This document shows, piece after piece, positions 4,213 to 5,120 of a DNA stretch of 5,120 nt. Origin of the DNA: Klenkia sp. (GTDB taxonomy: Bacteria > Actinomycetota > Actinomycetes > Mycobacteriales > Geodermatophilaceae); NCBI GenBank assembly GCA_025966215.1, contig JAOPVM010000235.1, positions 1-5,120 of the forward strand. The letters are read 5' to 3'. Positions within the stretch are counted from its first letter, which is position 1. Each line of letters begins with the position of its first letter. The notes under the pieces are model-generated. The model ran no database searches. It was not told the DNA's origin and worked only from the letters and a program-made list of their open reading frames with translations. The translations under genes and the position numbers were made by a program.

Positions 4213-5120
4213 GTGCTGATCGGCATCCCCAGCGAGATCAAGGACAACGAGCAGCGGGTCTCCCTGCAGCCCGACGGCGCCGCCGAGCTCGTGCACCACG
4301 GGCACGAGGTGCTCGTGCAGGCCGGGGCCGGGGTGGGCTCCCGGTTCAGCGACGAGGAGTACGTCGCGGCCGGGGCACGGATCGTCGAGGACGTCTTCCC
4401 CGCCGACCTGATCGTCAAGGTGAAGGAGCCCGTGCCCGCGGAGTACCACCGCTTCCGGCGGGGCCAGCAGCTGTTCACCTACCTGCACGCCGCCGCCGAC
4501 CGGTCGCTCACCGACTTCCTGGTCGAGCGGGAGATCGACTCGATCGCCTACGAGACGGTGCAGACCCCCGACGGGAGGCTGCCGCTGCTGACCCCGATGA
4601 GCGAGGTCGCCGGCCGGATGGCCGTGCAGGCCGCCGCGCACCACCTGGAGAGCCCTGCCGGTGGCGCCGGCCTGCTCCTGGGCGGCGTCCCCGGCACGCC
4701 CGCGGCCAAGGTGACGATCATCGGCGGCGGGGTGTCGGGCACCGAGGCCGCGAAGATCGCCGTCGGCATGCGCGCCATCGTGCGGGTCTTCGACACCAAC
4801 CCCGCGCGGCTGGCGTACCTCTCCGACGTGTTCCAGGGCCGGCTGGACCTGGTGCAGCCCAACCGCGCCCGGCTGGCCGCCTACGTCGCGGACTCCGACG
4901 TCGTCATCGGCGCCGTGCTCGTGCCCGGCACCAAGGCCCCCACGCTGGTCACCCGGGAGATGATCGCCTCGATGCGGCCGGGCAGCGTCGCGGTGGACAT
5001 CGCGATCGACCAGGGCGGCTGCTTCGAGACCAGCCGGGCCACCACGCACTCCGAACCCACCTACGTGGAGGAGGGCGTCGTGCACTACTGCGTCGCGAAC
5101 ATCCCCGGCGCCGTCGCCCG
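4213..5120 (+). CDS. ald: Alanine dehydrogenase, 3' end beyond the window
   Basis: NAD-dependent L-alanine dehydrogenase, which reversibly deaminates alanine to pyruvate and ammonia in the cytoplasm; some homologues also reduce glyoxylate. The 302 complete codons present cover roughly four fifths of the usual 370 or so residues. Family landmarks are the N-terminal GIPSEIKDNEQRV with Arg15, KVKEP with Lys71, catalytic His92 (YLHAAA), YETVQ (113-117), PLLTPMSEVAGR (124-135), the dinucleotide loop GGGVSG (171-176), Asp194 for NAD ribose binding, IGAVLVPGTKAP (232-243), and catalytic Asp266 in DIAIDQGGCFE. These match the Mycobacterium tuberculosis Ald residues Arg15, Lys75, His96, Asp198 and Asp270 with a steady offset of four after the first. 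The usual GAGTAG loop is GGGVSG here. It starts with GTG after AGGAGG and is divergent from an Lrp/AsnC regulator. No frameshift is seen. Confidence 0.97.
   Translation, partial: MLIGIPSEIKDNEQRVSLQPDGAAELVHHGHEVLVQAGAGVGSRFSDEEYVAAGARIVEDVFPADLIVKVKEPVPAEYHRFRRGQQLFTYLHAAADRSLTDFLVEREIDSIAYETVQTPDGRLPLLTPMSEVAGRMAVQAAAHHLESPAGGAGLLLGGVPGTPAAKVTIIGGGVSGTEAAKIAVGMRAIVRVFDTNPARLAYLSDVFQGRLDLVQPNRARLAAYVADSDVVIGAVLVPGTKAPTLVTREMIASMRPGSVAVDIAIDQGGCFETSRATTHSEPTYVEEGVVHYCVANIPGAVA

Noticed and set aside
4189..5085. 298-residue minus-strand open frame antisense to ald
   Set aside because: His/Gly/Val/Asp-rich antisense composition, no motifs, and it covers a textbook alanine dehydrogenase.

Overview
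The window is about 70% G+C or more by eye, with strong G/C bias at third codon positions, several GTG starts and purine-rich ribosome binding sites (AAGGAG, AGGAGG). The gene families point to a high-GC actinobacterium. A Geodermatophilaceae- or Pseudonocardiaceae-like host is plausible, but this is inference from style and was not tested by a search. Coding density is high. Because of the base composition, many long open frames run antisense to real genes; these are treated as shadows.

Layout. At the left edge, on the minus strand, a NUDIX hydrolase (113-613) overlaps by 4 bp (GTGA) the start of an SGNH/GDSL-type hydrolase that runs off the window (1-116). Divergent from these, after 48 bp, is a complete 448-residue 6-phosphofructokinase (662-2008) with the Gly/Lys active-site combination of the ATP-using, PPi-PFK-like branch. 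A strong GC hairpin lies 22 bp after its stop. A 208-bp non-coding gap then leads to a classical short-chain dehydrogenase/reductase (2217-3041). It converges, with a 6-bp gap, on a minus-strand pair: a GTG-started Lrp/AsnC-family regulator (3631-4086) followed 16 bp later by a dihydrofolate-reductase-like (RibD C-terminal domain) protein (3048-3614). Divergent from the regulator, across 126 bp, is alanine dehydrogenase (4213 to the right edge, about 302 of roughly 370 codons present).

How the genes may work together. The clearest unit is the Lrp/AsnC regulator facing ald, the same arrangement as AldR/Ald in mycobacteria, where an amino-acid-responsive regulator controls alanine catabolism. 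The gap between them holds a phased set of CGCA/TGCG half-sites near the regulator, a perfect 15-bp interrupted palindrome, and a possible leader hairpin ending directly at the ald Shine-Dalgarno. The reductase-like gene probably shares the regulator's transcript. Phosphofructokinase and alanine dehydrogenase both bear on central carbon flow around pyruvate, but nothing in the sequence ties them to one regulon.

I see no tRNA or rRNA gene, CRISPR array, insertion sequence, prophage or other clear mobile element. The window reads as ordinary chromosomal housekeeping and accessory metabolism. The points most worth a second look are the regulatory gap at 4087-4212 and the cofactor signature of the phosphofructokinase.
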